This document shows, in pieces, positions 17,511 through 28,331 of a stretch of 40,853 bases of DNA; position 1 is the first letter of the stretch, and each line of letters opens with the position of its first letter. Below the pieces are notes generated by a model. That model did not search any database, had not been told where the DNA came from, and saw nothing but the letters and a program-made list of their open reading frames with translations. Where the stretch lies: positions 1 to 40,853 of the forward strand of contig JALSGQ010000132.1 of the NCBI GenBank assembly GCA_026982665.1, given 5' to 3'. This stretch comes from Hyphomicrobiales bacterium (GTDB taxonomy: Bacteria; Pseudomonadota; Alphaproteobacteria; Rhizobiales; Aestuariivirgaceae). The translations under genes were made by a program, and so were the position numbers.

Positions 17511-18944
17511 TCATTCCGCCGCGTCGGGCAAGGTGGTGAGGCGTGCGCCGAAACGTTTCTCGGCACGAGCCAGTTCGGCGGGGGGCAGGCGCAGGGAGAG
17601 GGTGATGCCGTCTTCCGTGTCGTGCCGGGCCAGCACTTCGGCATGGCGGTAGCACCAGGCCAGCTCGGCACCCTCGGCGTGATCAAGAGTAAGGCTGCGC
17701 AGGGCCGATTGTGCCGCCAGTCTCTCGGCAATCAGGGCCTGCAATTCGTCCAGCCCCTCGCCACTGACGGCGGAAGTGATGACCACGTCATCATGCACCG
17801 CGGCGCGCTGTTGCAGGCGCTGGCGGGTTTCCTCGTCCCACAGGTCTGCCTTGTTCCACACCTCGATGATGGGGCGGTCTTCCTCCACCCCCAGCTCGCG
17901 CAGCACCTGCCGCACGTCGCGCGCCTGTGCCTCGGCCTCCACGGCGTCGCGCACATCGCGCACGTGGAGGATGAGGTCGGCCTCCACCACCTCTTCCAGC
18001 GTGGCGCGGAAGGCGGCCACCAGCGTGGTCGGCAGGTCGGAGATGAAGCCGACGGTGTCGGACAGCACCACCTCGCGCCCAGCCGACAGGCGGATGAGCC
18101 GCATGGTGGGGTCGAGCGTGGCGAACAGCTGGTCTTTCGCCAGCACCTCGGCACGGGTCAGGCGGTTGAACAGGGTGGACTTGCCGGTGTTGGTGTAGCC
18201 GGCCAGCGCCACCACCGGCCAGGGTGTCTTGCGCCGCGTCTTGCGGTGCAGCTCGCGGGTGCGTTTCACTTCCTCCAGCTGGCGGCGGATACGGGCGATC
18301 CTGTCCTTCAGGATGCGGCGGTCGATCTCTATCTGCGTCTCGCCCGGGCCGCCCATGAAGCCGGCACCGCCGCGCTGGCGCTCCAGGTGCGTCCATGAGC
18401 GCACCAGCCGCGTGCGCTGGTATTCCAGGTGCGCCAGCTCCACCTGCAGGCGGCCCTCCCGGGTGCTGGCGCGGCGGCCGAAGATTTCCAGAATCAGCCC
18501 GGTGCGGTCCAGCACCTTCACCTTCCAGGCCTTTTCCAGGTTGCGCTGCTGGCCGGGGGAGAGGTGGGTGTTGACGATGACCAGCTCGGCCTCCGAGGCA
18601 TGGATGTCCGCTGCCATTTCCTCCACCTTGCCGCCGCCGAACAGGGTCGCCGGGTTGATCCTGCGCAGTGGCACGATGGCCTGGCCGCGAATGTCGAGAT
18701 CGATGGCTGCTGCCAGCGATACTGCCTCTTCCAGCTGCGCTTCCGGCGTGCGCAGGCAGCTGCCATTGGTGGACATGGCAGCCTGTTCATCTGCCGGCAG
18801 CGAGGCGGGAGAAGGCCGCATGGATGCATGCGGGGCGCAGAAGTCCGGATGCACGATGAAGGCACGGGTGGGTTGCTGCTCCTCGACCTGGAAGCGTATC
18901 TCGTTGCGGGCCGACTGCTTGCGGCGGCGGGACTTCCTGCTCAT
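17511..18944 (-). CDS. hflX: GTPase HflX
   Basis: GGGKVEEMAADI, GGPGETQIEIDRRILKDRI, VVALAGYTNTGKSTLFNRLT, DTVGFISDLPTTLVAAFRATLEEV. Confidence 0.96.
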   Translation of the reverse strand: MSRKSRRRKQSARNEIRFQVEEQQPTRAFIVHPDFCAPHASMRPSPASLPADEQAAMSTNGSCLRTPEAQLEEAVSLAAAIDLDIRGQAIVPLRRINPATLFGGGKVEEMAADIHASEAELVIVNTHLSPGQQRNLEKAWKVKVLDRTGLILEIFGRRASTREGRLQVELAHLEYQRTRLVRSWTHLERQRGGAGFMGGPGETQIEIDRRILKDRIARIRRQLEEVKRTRELHRKTRRKTPWPVVALAGYTNTGKSTLFNRLTRAEVLAKDQLFATLDPTMRLIRLSAGREVVLSDTVGFISDLPTTLVAAFRATLEEVVEADLILHVRDVRDAVEAEAQARDVRQVLRELGVEEDRPIIEVWNKADLWDEETRQRLQQRAAVHDDVVITSAVSGEGLDELQALIAERLAAQSALRSLTLDHAEGAELAWCYRHAEVLARHDTEDGITLSLRLPPAELARAEKRFGARLTTLPDAAE

Positions 18945-19034
18945 GCATGCTCCTGCGCCGTGGGCGCGTTTGCCGATTTGCCGGCGGGCCGGGGGCTGTC
19001 GTTTCCGGCAGTTGCGGAAGAAGCCGGGCCCGTG

Positions 19035-19277
19035 TCAGGCGTTGTTGCTTTCCTCGTAGAGAGATATGGGCATCTGCGGCATCACTGTCGAGATGGCGTG
19101 CTTGTAGACGAGCTGCGGATGACCATCACGCTTCAGCAGCACGCAGAAATTGTCGAACCACGTGATGTGCCCCTGCAGTTTCACGCCGTTCACCAGGAAG
19201 ATGGTAACCGGCACCTTGTTCTTGCGCACGTGGTTGAGAAAGGTGTCCTGCAGGTTCTGCTGTTTGTCCTGGGGCAT
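19035..19277 (-). CDS. hfq: RNA chaperone Hfq
   Basis: [68 protein letters not shown]. Confidence 0.98.
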   Translation of the reverse strand: MPQDKQQNLQDTFLNHVRKNKVPVTIFLVNGVKLQGHITWFDNFCVLLKRDGHPQLVYKHAISTVMPQMPISLYEESNNA

Positions 19278-19513
19278 TGGTGATGCCTCCCCCCTGATGT
19301 CCTGTCGTTTGTCCGGAGGTGGTTTCTGCCGACATGGCCGCGCCTGCTCCGGTGGAATGCGTGGCCAGTCTGCCAGATCAGCCGGGCAGGAGGAAGCATA
19401 GCACGGCAAATGCAATCAGGCGAGAGGTGCAGGCAGCCGGCCTGGCCGCCTTGCCGCCGCCACAATGGCCTTCACGCAAGGCCTGTGGCTGCCATCAGCC
19501 GCTGCAGGCCTGT

Positions 19514-20239
19514 TCATGCAGACGCCGCAGGCTCCGGCAGCGGCGAGACGAGCCTTGCGCCGGCATCATGCGCCACGCCGGTTTCCACCACGCGACCTTC
19601 CTGCAGCCGCACCTGCCCCGCAGCCACCCGCCACAGGGCGGAGGGGTAGATGACATGCTCCACCGCCAGCACCCGTGCTGCCAGTGCCTGTTCGTCATCA
19701 TCGGGCAGCACCGGCACCGCCGCCTGGGCAATGATGGGGCCGCCATCCAGTTCCGGCGTTACGAAATGCACGGTGGCACCGTGCAGCCTGACCCCTGCCT
19801 CCAGCGCGCGGCGGTGGGTGTGCAGGCCGCGGAAGGCCGGCAGCAGCGAGGGGTGAATGTTGAGCATGCGCCCTTCCCAGCGGCGGGTGAAGGTTTCGGT
19901 GAGGATGCGCATGAAGCCGGCGCAGGCCACGAGGTCGGCAGCGAAGGTCAGCAGCGTTTCGTGCAGCACTTCCTCGAAGGCCTCGCGGGTCTCGAACCGG
20001 CGATGATCTATCACCGCAGTTGACACCGCTGCATCCTGCGCCAGCTTCAGGCCGCCGGCGTCAGGCACGTTGGAGATGACGGCAACCACCTCGTAAGGGC
20101 AGCCGGGGGCTTGCTGTGCGCGCAGCAGTGCCTGCATGTTGGAGCCGCGCCCGGAGATGAGCACCACCACCCGCTGGCGGCGCGTGGTGGGGGTGTGAGT
20201 CGCCGGAGCATCCGAGGGAGCTGTCGTGTTTGTGCTCAT
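19514..20239 (-). CDS. purN: Phosphoribosylglycinamide formyltransferase
   Basis: [17 protein letters not shown]..., [35 protein letters not shown]. Confidence 0.96.
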   Translation of the reverse strand: MSTNTTAPSDAPATHTPTTRRQRVVVLISGRGSNMQALLRAQQAPGCPYEVVAVISNVPDAGGLKLAQDAAVSTAVIDHRRFETREAFEEVLHETLLTFAADLVACAGFMRILTETFTRRWEGRMLNIHPSLLPAFRGLHTHRRALEAGVRLHGATVHFVTPELDGGPIIAQAAVPVLPDDDEQALAARVLAVEHVIYPSALWRVAAGQVRLQEGRVVETGVAHDAGARLVSPLPEPAASA

Positions 20240-21399
20240 GCATCTCCTCCCGGTGCTCCATGCAGCACCACCGGTGCATCTTCCCGGTCGGTCAGCTCGC
20301 CCAGCACGAATGGCTGCTCGCCTTCCGCCTGCATCATCATCATGAAGGCATCGGCGCTGCCGCGCTCCACGATGGCCACCATGCCAACGCCACAGTTGAA
20401 GGTGCGCAGCATCTCTTCCCGTGCAATGCCGCCAGCCTGTTCAAGCCAGCGGAATACCGGCAGGAAGGGCAGGGCGGAAAGATCCACCCGCGCGGCAAGA
20501 TGGGCGGGCAGCACGCGCGGCAGGTTCTCCGGCAGGCCGCCGCCGGTGATGTGCGCCAGCCCCTTGAGGTTGACATCCGGGTGTGCCAGCGCCGTCAGCA
20601 GCGGGCGCACGTAGATGCGGGTGGGCTCCAGCAGGGCGGCAGCCAGTGTGGAGTGCGGCGTTTCGAATGGCGGTGGCGCATCCCACCGCAGGCCCGCCAC
20701 CTCCACCACCTTGCGGATGAGGGAATAGCCGTTGGAATGCGGGCCGGAGGAGGCCAGCCCCACCAGCACATCGCCGGCTTTCATGGCCTGTTGACGGGGC
20801 AGCAGGGCACTGCGCTCCACCGCGCCGACGGCAAAGCCTGCAAGGTCATAATGCCCCGGCGCATACATGCCGGGCATTTCCGCCGTCTCTCCGCCGATGA
20901 GTGCGCAGCCGGCCATCTGGCAGCCGCGGGCGATGCCGGCCACCACCGTGCGCCCCTGTTGCGGAGACAGCTGGCCGGTGGCCATGTAGTCCAGGAAGAA
21001 CAGCGGCTCCGCCCCCTGCACCACGAGGTCGTTGACGCACATGGCGACGAGGTCGATGCCGATGTTCTCGTGCGCATCCGCCTGCATGGCGATGAGCAGC
21101 TTGGTGCCGACGCCATCGGTGGCCGCCACCAGCAGCGGGTCGCGATAGCCGGTAGCGGAAAGGTCGAAGATGCCGCCGAAGCCGCCGAGGTCGGCATCCG
21201 CTCCCGGGCGGGCGGTGGCCGCCGCCAGCGGGGCGATCATCTTCACCAGCGCATTGCCGGCATCGATGTCCACCCCGGCAGCGGAATAGGTGAGGCCACC
21301 TTGCGCGGCAGTGCTGCTGCCGGGCGTGGCATCGTCGGATATGCCTGTTTCTCTGCTGGCGCTGGCAGGAGCGCCGTCATCATCGGGCCTGTGGTTCAT
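20236..21399 (-). CDS. purM: Phosphoribosylformylglycinamidine cyclo-ligase
   Basis: [15 protein letters not shown]..., [37 protein letters not shown]; 4-bp overlap with purN. Confidence 0.96.
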   Translation of the reverse strand: MNHRPDDDGAPASASRETGISDDATPGSSTAAQGGLTYSAAGVDIDAGNALVKMIAPLAAATARPGADADLGGFGGIFDLSATGYRDPLLVAATDGVGTKLLIAMQADAHENIGIDLVAMCVNDLVVQGAEPLFFLDYMATGQLSPQQGRTVVAGIARGCQMAGCALIGGETAEMPGMYAPGHYDLAGFAVGAVERSALLPRQQAMKAGDVLVGLASSGPHSNGYSLIRKVVEVAGLRWDAPPPFETPHSTLAAALLEPTRIYVRPLLTALAHPDVNLKGLAHITGGGLPENLPRVLPAHLAARVDLSALPFLPVFRWLEQAGGIAREEMLRTFNCGVGMVAIVERGSADAFMMMMQAEGEQPFVLGELTDREDAPVVLHGAPGGDA

Positions 21400-21609
21400 G
21401 ATGGCTTGTCCTGTCGCTTGCCTGAGAAGTCTGGAATATGTATTGAACAGCCCGTGCACCCATGCAAGAAAAAGCGCATGGTTGCACACAGGAAGGCGCG
21501 CATCCGGGGCGGTTGATGCCCCGTCAGGGCTGCCGTGGGGCTGCGTGGTGTCTGGTCTCGAGGGCAGGCAGGGCCGAATCGCGCCGCAACGGGGGCAGGC
21601 TTGGCAAAC

Positions 21610-22746
21610 ATGACACGTTTTTCACTACAGGTGCGTTCGCATTCCGCGGCTGGCATGGCATTCGTCATGCTGCTGCTGGTGCTGCTTGCTGGTGCCGTTC
21701 CGGCGCGGGCAGCGATGGACAAACTGTTTGCCGTGGATGCCATTGCCGTGGACGAGACGGCTGCCGACGCCACGCAGGCGAAGATGCAGGCCATCATGAA
21801 GGCACAGCGGCAGGCCTTCCTCACGCTGGTGCAGCGGCTGGCCGGGGAGAAGGCGGCGAAACGGCTGGCAAATTTGCCGGACAGGGACATCGGCCGCATG
21901 CTCTCCTCGCTGTCCATTGCCGATGAGCAGACCGGACCGACGCGCTACATCGCCAGGATCACCATTCGCTTCAGCCCGCGCAAGATCACGCAGCTCTTGC
22001 GGCGCAAGGGCATTGCCTTCATCACCCGGCAGTCGCCACTGGTGCTGGTGGTGCCGGTGTGGGAAGATGCCGACGGGCCAAAGCTGTGGGAGGACAACCC
22101 GTGGCTGAAGGCCTGGCGCGCGCTGGCAAGCGAACATGCGCTGGTGCCGGTAACCGTGCCGGTGGGAGACGAGGTGGACAGGCAGGCGATCTCTGCCGTG
22201 CAGGCGGCGCAGGCCGACGAGACGGCGCTGCAGGTGCTGCAGATGCGCTATGGCGCGGAATACGTGCTGGTGGCAATTGCCCGGCCGGTGGACGAGAACG
22301 CCATTCAGGCTGCCATGGTGGGGCGTTCGCCTGGCGGCAAGGTGCTGTTCGACAAGACATATGTGGCCGAGGAGGGGGGGCTGGATGCCGCCGCGCGGCA
22401 GGGAGCGGCGCGGTTCATCGAGGTAATGACGCTGAAATGGCGGCAGAAGGTGCTGAAGCAGCTGGCGCGTGAACGGGCGCAGCGCGCTGCCGCCGCGCGT
22501 GCCGCGCAGCAGCAGCGGCTGACGGTCATCGTGCCGTTTCACAGCCTGCGCGAATGGCAGCAGCTGCGCGCGCGCATCAGCACCGTGCCGGGAATCAATG
22601 GCGTGGACGTGGAGGCGCTTTCCGGCACCCATGCGGTGGTGCGGCTTGGCACCGCGCTTTCCACTCCGGCGCTGAAGCAGGCGCTGGGCAATGCCGGGCT
22701 GCTGCTGCGCAACAGTGGCGGGCGGTGGTATCTGCAATCCTACTGA
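21610..22746 (+). CDS. DUF2066 domain protein (exported)
   Basis: Signal-peptide-like [34 protein letters not shown]; architecture and position upstream of the pgsA-like/perM/hdaA genes match the DUF2066 family. Confidence 0.75.
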   Translation: MTRFSLQVRSHSAAGMAFVMLLLVLLAGAVPARAAMDKLFAVDAIAVDETAADATQAKMQAIMKAQRQAFLTLVQRLAGEKAAKRLANLPDRDIGRMLSSLSIADEQTGPTRYIARITIRFSPRKITQLLRRKGIAFITRQSPLVLVVPVWEDADGPKLWEDNPWLKAWRALASEHALVPVTVPVGDEVDRQAISAVQAAQADETALQVLQMRYGAEYVLVAIARPVDENAIQAAMVGRSPGGKVLFDKTYVAEEGGLDAAARQGAARFIEVMTLKWRQKVLKQLARERAQRAAAARAAQQQRLTVIVPFHSLREWQQLRARISTVPGINGVDVEALSGTHAVVRLGTALSTPALKQALGNAGLLLRNSGGRWYLQSY

Positions 22747-23000
22747 GTTTGGTGCGAGCTGAAGAATGCCGGCTGCAGGCGGGCATTGCGCATCAGCCCC
22801 GCCTGTCGTTTGCCCGTGGCCATTGCAAGCATGCCATCATTGCCCATATGATCGGGCGGCAGCAACTGCGTGGTCCGGGCTGCATTGTGCCATTGCCGGG
22901 CACATGCGGTCCGTGCGCGGCCTTCGTGTTCTGCCTGCCTGCCTGCCGGGCTTGCCTGCCGGCAGCAGCCGTCTTCCTCGCGATACGTGAGTCCAGCTCC

Positions 23001-23582
23001 ATGAACCTGCCCGTCAGCCTGCCGAACATCATCACCATCGCCCGCATCCTCATGGTGCCGCTGGCGGTGTGGCTGGTCATTACCCACCAGATGCTGGCGG
23101 CCTTCTTCGTGTTCATTCTTGCCGGTGTTTCCGACGCGGTGGATGGCTGGCTGGCCAAGCGCTTCGACATGAAGACGGAGCTGGGCGCGCACCTGGATCC
23201 GCTGGCCGACAAGCTGCTGCTCATTGCCCTGTTCGTAACACTGGCGGTGATGCAACTGGTGCCGACATGGCTTGCCATCCTGGTGGTCAGCCGCGATGTG
23301 CTCATCATCGGCGGGGTGGTGCTGGCGTGGCTGCTCGACAATCCCATGCAGATGCGTCCGCGCATGGTTTCGAAAGTCAACACGGCGGCGCAGATCATCT
23401 TCATCGGTGCCATCCTGTTGTGGCTGGCCATGGGCTGGGATACCGGCTGGGTGGAATGGCTGGGAGCACCCGTGGTGGGCTTGTTGACACTGGCTTCCGG
23501 CGGGCAATATCTGGTTGACTGGCTGCATCACATGGCAGAGCCACCTGACGAACCCATGCGGCATGACGGAACGGGGGCATGA
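23001..23582 (+). CDS. CDP-alcohol phosphatidyltransferase family protein
   Basis: MNLPVSLPNIITIARILMVPL..., DAVDGWLAKRFDMKTELGAHLDPLADKLLL (DG-AR-G-D-D signature). Confidence 0.92.
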   Translation: MNLPVSLPNIITIARILMVPLAVWLVITHQMLAAFFVFILAGVSDAVDGWLAKRFDMKTELGAHLDPLADKLLLIALFVTLAVMQLVPTWLAILVVSRDVLIIGGVVLAWLLDNPMQMRPRMVSKVNTAAQIIFIGAILLWLAMGWDTGWVEWLGAPVVGLLTLASGGQYLVDWLHHMAEPPDEPMRHDGTGA

Positions 23583-24904
23583 GCGGGCCGAACGACGACA
23601 GGCATCATCGGCATGGCGGACAGCCGCGCGGAAGGGCAGGGCATGCCGGCACCGCGCCGGCGGATGTGAACACGGCAGCCGGCAAGGCCACTGCCACCAG
23701 CCCGCGGGAAATATCGCGCCGGGCACAGATCGCCTTCTGGCTGGCACTGCTGGCCGTGCTCATCTTCGGCATGTGGCTGCTGGGCGAGATCATGACGCCA
23801 TTCATTGCCGGCATGGTGCTGGCCTACTTCCTCGACCCGGTGGCCGACTGGCTGGAGCGGCTGGGGCTGCCGCGGCTGCTGGCCACCACCATCATCCTGT
23901 TGATGTGCGTGGTGGCCTTCGTTGCCATCTTCCTGCTGCTGGCACCGTTGCTGGCAGAGCAGGCAAGGTTGCTGACGGAGCATCTGCCGCGGTTGCTGCA
24001 ATCGCTGGCAGAGCTGTTCGACCGCGCCGCGCCGCAGTGGCTGAAGGACGCTTTGCAGCGCGCAGCAGCACGGGAGAACGCCGATGCCGGCGCGCTGGCA
24101 GGCAAGGCAGCGGAATGGCTGGGCAGCGTGCTGAAGTCGCTGCTTTCCGGCACCGCGGCGGTGTTCAACTTCCTGTCGCTGCTCATCATCACGCCCATCG
24201 TGCTGTTCTACATGCTGAACGACTGGGATCGCATGATCGCCACGCTCGATTCCTGGTTGCCGCGGGATCATGCCGATGAGGTGCGCGCCATTGCCATCGA
24301 TGTCGACCGGGCCATGGCCGGCTTCATCCGCGGGCAGGGCACGGTGGCGCTCGTTCAGGGCACTTTCTATGCCGTGGCGCTGATGGCTGTGGGGCTGGAC
24401 TTCGGTTTGCTCATAGGCCTGCTTTCCGGCCTCATGAGCTTCATTCCCTATGTCGGGGCCACGCTGGGCGGGGTGCTTTCCATCGGCATGGGGCTGGTGC
24501 AGTTCTGGCCTGACTGGGCAATGGTGCTGCTGATCGTGTTCATCTTCGCCTTCGGGCAGTTCGTGGAAGGCAACTTCCTTACACCGAAGCTGGTGGGCGA
24601 CAGCGTGGGGCTGCATCCGGTGTGGATGATGTTCGCGCTGATGGCCTTCGGCTACCTGTTCGGTTTCGTCGGGCTGTTGCTGGCGGTGCCCATTGCCGCT
24701 GCCATCAAGGTCATCCTGGCGCATGCCCTGCAGTCCTACATGGGCAGCGCCCTGTATCTGGGCAATGGCGCAGTGGTGGCAGCCGCTGGTGCGGCTGGCG
24801 GTGGTGAAAGCAGGCAGGCGGCAGTGGGCGATCTGGCACAGGCGGAAGAAAGGGAGCACGATGCCTCGGCAGGAAGGGAAACACGCGGAAGCGGCAGCGT
24901 GTGA
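23579..24904 (+). CDS. AI-2E transporter / PerM family permease
   Basis: Multiple TM helices, PYVGATLGGVLSIGMGLVQF, GNFLTPKLVGDSVGLHPVWMMFALMAFGYLFGFVGLLLAVPIAA; ATGA overlap with preceding gene. Confidence 0.92.
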   Translation: MSGPNDDRHHRHGGQPRGRAGHAGTAPADVNTAAGKATATSPREISRRAQIAFWLALLAVLIFGMWLLGEIMTPFIAGMVLAYFLDPVADWLERLGLPRLLATTIILLMCVVAFVAIFLLLAPLLAEQARLLTEHLPRLLQSLAELFDRAAPQWLKDALQRAAARENADAGALAGKAAEWLGSVLKSLLSGTAAVFNFLSLLIITPIVLFYMLNDWDRMIATLDSWLPRDHADEVRAIAIDVDRAMAGFIRGQGTVALVQGTFYAVALMAVGLDFGLLIGLLSGLMSFIPYVGATLGGVLSIGMGLVQFWPDWAMVLLIVFIFAFGQFVEGNFLTPKLVGDSVGLHPVWMMFALMAFGYLFGFVGLLLAVPIAAAIKVILAHALQSYMGSALYLGNGAVVAAAGAAGGGESRQAAVGDLAQAEEREHDASAGRETRGSGSV

Positions 24905-25751
24905 GCCGGCGGCAGCGGCGGCAGGCCAAAGGCCGCGGCAACTGGTGCTGGAGCTGCCGCTGAGCCCCGGCATGGGGCTGGAGGACTTCCTCGTAACCCC
25001 GGCCAATGCCGCTGCCTTCGAGGTCATCATGCGCTGGCCGCCTGCGGATGCTCCGGGCGATGCGCCGGATGCGCGGCAGGCACAGGCAATTCCGCACGTG
25101 GCTGCCGGGCAGGGCGGGCAGATGCCGCTTGTTCCGCAGTCGCTGCCGGCGAACGTCCAGCAGGCGCACGCGCTGGCACTCATCGGCCCGCCGGGCAGTG
25201 GCAAGTCGCACCTGGCGGAGATATGGCGGCTGCGCCACGATGCCCTGAAGGCCACGCCGGAAGCACTGGAGGTGGAGGCTGTGCCGCATCTGCTGGCGCG
25301 CGGTGCGCTGGTGCTGGAGGACATGCCCGCGGGCAACGGTGGAAGCGGGGCGGCTGGCAGTCTGCCGCCGCGATGGGAAACCGCCCTGTTTCACCTGCTC
25401 AACATGGCGCGGCAGAGTGGCGCGCGGGTGCTGATGACCACCACCACTTCCCCGGTCTTGTGGCCGGTGGCGTTGCCAGACCTGAAAAGCCGGCTGGCGG
25501 CGCTGCCGGTGGTGGAGCTGCTGGCACCGGATGACGAGCTGCTGAGGGCGGTGCTGGTGAAGCTGTTCTGCGACCGGCAACTGGTGGTGCCGCAGGAGGT
25601 CGTCTCCTACCTGCTCACCCGCATGGAGCGTTCACTGGCCGCGGCCCGCCAGCTGGTGGCAGCGCTGGACGAGGCTGCATTGCGCGAGAAACGCCGCATC
25701 ACCCGGCCGCTGGCGGCAAGGGTGCTGGAATCCCTGCAGGGTGATGACTGA
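24861..25751 (+). CDS. hdaA: DnaA-homologue regulator of replication initiation (HdaA-like AAA+)
   Basis: N-terminal clamp-binding-like QLVLELPL, Walker A GPPGSGKSHLAEIW, LKSRLAALPVVEL arginine-finger/sensor region. Conserved placement between perM and ppk. Confidence 0.8.
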   Translation: MPRQEGKHAEAAACEPAAAAAGQRPRQLVLELPLSPGMGLEDFLVTPANAAAFEVIMRWPPADAPGDAPDARQAQAIPHVAAGQGGQMPLVPQSLPANVQQAHALALIGPPGSGKSHLAEIWRLRHDALKATPEALEVEAVPHLLARGALVLEDMPAGNGGSGAAGSLPPRWETALFHLLNMARQSGARVLMTTTTSPVLWPVALPDLKSRLAALPVVELLAPDDELLRAVLVKLFCDRQLVVPQEVVSYLLTRMERSLAAARQLVAALDEAALREKRRITRPLAARVLESLQGDD

Positions 25752-25928
25752 CGGCATGGAGCGGGCGCGGACAGGCATTGCCTGAGCCATGCGAAGCCGG
25801 GCTGTCTTGGCGCTGGCGTGCACTGGCGGTATGCTGCAAGGGCAGGGCAGCTCGACATTGAGATCTGCCCGCTGATGCATTCCGCCGCTGGCGCGTGGCA
25901 GGGACAACCCTGAACGAACGGAACGGGC

Positions 25929-28331
25929 ATGATTGAAACTTCCGGCAAGGGCTTGGGGACGCCACCTTCGGGGCAGGAGAGAGGGGAGGCTGCCGGAGAT
26001 GCCACCATGCGTGCCATCGAGCCGGAGCCGCCCGGCTGGAGGTTGCCGCCGGAGGATGTGCGCGAGTGCACGCCGGCATTGCCGTGCGTGAAGGAGCTTG
26101 CCGACATCCGCGCCGATTCCCCCTGCCGTTTCATCAATCGCGAGCTGTCGTGGCTGTCGTTCAACATCCGGGTGCTGGCGGAGGCCGCCAACAGGCGCAA
26201 CCCGCTGCTTGAGCGGCTGCGTTTCCTTTCCATTTCCGGCAACAACCTGGACGAGTTCTTCATGGTGCGGGTGGCCGGCCTGGCAGGGCAGGTGCGCGCC
26301 GGCATCCGCCGCCGCTCGCAGGATGGCATGACGCCAGCGGAGCAATTGCGCGCGGTAAGGCGCTATGCGGCGGAGCTGATGCGCAGGCAGGATTCGCTGT
26401 GGCAGCGGCTGAAGGCGGAGCTGGCGCAGGAGGGTATCCATGTGCTCGGCAGCAACGAGCTGACGGAGGCCGATCACGCCTATCTCGACGAGCTGTTCCT
26501 AGGCAATATATTGCCGGCCATCACGCCGATTGCCATCGATCCGGCGCATCCGTTTCCCTTCATCCCCAACCGCGGCTTCGTGGTGGCGGTGCAGTTGCGC
26601 AAGCAAAGCGACGGCGGGCTGATGAACGCGCTCATTCCCATACCTGCACAGCTTGAGCGCTTCATTCGCCTGCCGGCACGGACCTCGGAAGAAGATGGTG
26701 GCGGCGAGGAGGGGCGGCCGCTGCTGCGCTACATTGCGCTGGAAGACATGCTGGCGCGCTACGTGCCGCGCCTGCTGCCGCGGCACGAGCTGCTGGGCAT
26801 TGGTGCCTTCCGGGTGTTGCGCGATTCCGACCTGGAGGTGGAGGAAGAGGCGGAAGACCTGGTGCGGCTGTTCGAGACGGCCATCAAGCGCCGCCGCCGT
26901 GGCCGGGTCATCCGCCTGGAGATGGATGCCCGCAGCCCGCAAGGCCTGCGCGATTTCATCGCGCGGCAGCTGGAGGTGGAAGAGGCGGACGTGGTCAGCA
27001 GCGCGCTGGTAGGCTATGCCGACCTTTCCAGCATCATCAGCGACGAGCGGCCGGAGCTGCTGTTTCCGCCCTATTCGCCGCGCTATCCGGAGCGCGTGCG
27101 CGAGGCCGGGGGCGACATATTCGCCGCCATTGCCGCCAAGGACATGATCATCCACCATCCCTACGAGAGCTTCGACGTGGTGGTGGACTTCCTCGAGCAG
27201 GCGGCGGAAGACCCCGATGTCATCGCCATTCGCCAGACGCTGTATCGCACCTCGTCCGACTCGCCCATCGTGGCGGCGCTGGCGCGCGCGGCAGAGGCCG
27301 GAAAGCAGGTAACGGCGCTGGTGGAGCTGAAGGCGCGCTTCGACGAGGAGGCCAACATCCGCTGGGCGCGCAACCTGGAGCGCGCCGGGGCGCAGGTGGT
27401 GTTCGGCTTCCTGGAGCTGAAGACCCATGCCAAGGTGTCGCTGGTGGTGCGGCGCGAGAACGGCACCCTGCGCACCTATGTGCACTATGGCACCGGCAAC
27501 TATCACCCCGTCAATGCCCGCATCTATACCGATCTTTCCTTCTTCACCTGCGACGAGGCGCTGGGGCGCGATGCAGCGCGGCTGTTCAACTTCGTTTCCG
27601 GCTACGCCGAGCCGGAGGCGCTGGAAAAGCTGGCCATGTCGCCGCTGAACCTGAAGGAGCGCCTGCTGGAGCACATCGAGGAGGAAATCGTTCATGCGCG
27701 CGCCGGGCGGCCAGCGGCCATCTGGCTGAAGTGCAACGCCGTTGTCGATGCCGACATGATCGATGCACTCTACCGCGCCTCGCAGGCAGGTGTGCGGGTG
27801 GACATGGTGGTGCGCGGCATCTGCTGCCTCAGGCCCGGGGTGCCGGGATTGTCGGAAAACATCCGGGTGAAGAGCATCATCGGCCGTTTCCTGGAGCATG
27901 CGCGCATCTATGCCTTCGGCGGCGGGCACGGATTGCCGCACGAGAAGGCGCGGGTCTATCTGTCCTCTGCCGACCTGATGCCGCGCAACCTGCAACGGCG
28001 GGTGGAGACGCTGGTGCCACTGGAAAACCCGACGGTGCACGCCCAGGTGCTGGAGCAGATCATGCTGGCCAACATGCGCGACAACCTGCAAAGCTGGCGG
28101 CTGATGGCGGATGGCTCCAGTTGCCGCGTGGCCCCGGCGGAAGCGGAAGCGCCGTTTTCGGCGCACCGCTACTTCATGGACAACCCGTCGCTGTCGGGCC
28201 GTGGCAGCGCCCTGCTGCATGCGGCACCGCCACGCCCGGACGGCTGGACGGAAAAGCCGGGGTGCGGGCAAGGGAGGCAAGGAGGGGATGCGGATGAAAG
28301 CACTGCTGGTGAACAGCCAGCCGATGCGTGA
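25929..28331 (+). CDS. ppk1: Polyphosphate kinase 1
   Basis: [19 protein letters not shown]..., [38 protein letters not shown]..., [23 protein letters not shown]. Confidence 0.97.
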   Translation: MIETSGKGLGTPPSGQERGEAAGDATMRAIEPEPPGWRLPPEDVRECTPALPCVKELADIRADSPCRFINRELSWLSFNIRVLAEAANRRNPLLERLRFLSISGNNLDEFFMVRVAGLAGQVRAGIRRRSQDGMTPAEQLRAVRRYAAELMRRQDSLWQRLKAELAQEGIHVLGSNELTEADHAYLDELFLGNILPAITPIAIDPAHPFPFIPNRGFVVAVQLRKQSDGGLMNALIPIPAQLERFIRLPARTSEEDGGGEEGRPLLRYIALEDMLARYVPRLLPRHELLGIGAFRVLRDSDLEVEEEAEDLVRLFETAIKRRRRGRVIRLEMDARSPQGLRDFIARQLEVEEADVVSSALVGYADLSSIISDERPELLFPPYSPRYPERVREAGGDIFAAIAAKDMIIHHPYESFDVVVDFLEQAAEDPDVIAIRQTLYRTSSDSPIVAALARAAEAGKQVTALVELKARFDEEANIRWARNLERAGAQVVFGFLELKTHAKVSLVVRRENGTLRTYVHYGTGNYHPVNARIYTDLSFFTCDEALGRDAARLFNFVSGYAEPEALEKLAMSPLNLKERLLEHIEEEIVHARAGRPAAIWLKCNAVVDADMIDALYRASQAGVRVDMVVRGICCLRPGVPGLSENIRVKSIIGRFLEHARIYAFGGGHGLPHEKARVYLSSADLMPRNLQRRVETLVPLENPTVHAQVLEQIMLANMRDNLQSWRLMADGSSCRVAPAEAEAPFSAHRYFMDNPSLSGRGSALLHAAPPRPDGWTEKPGCGQGRQGGDADESTAGEQPADA

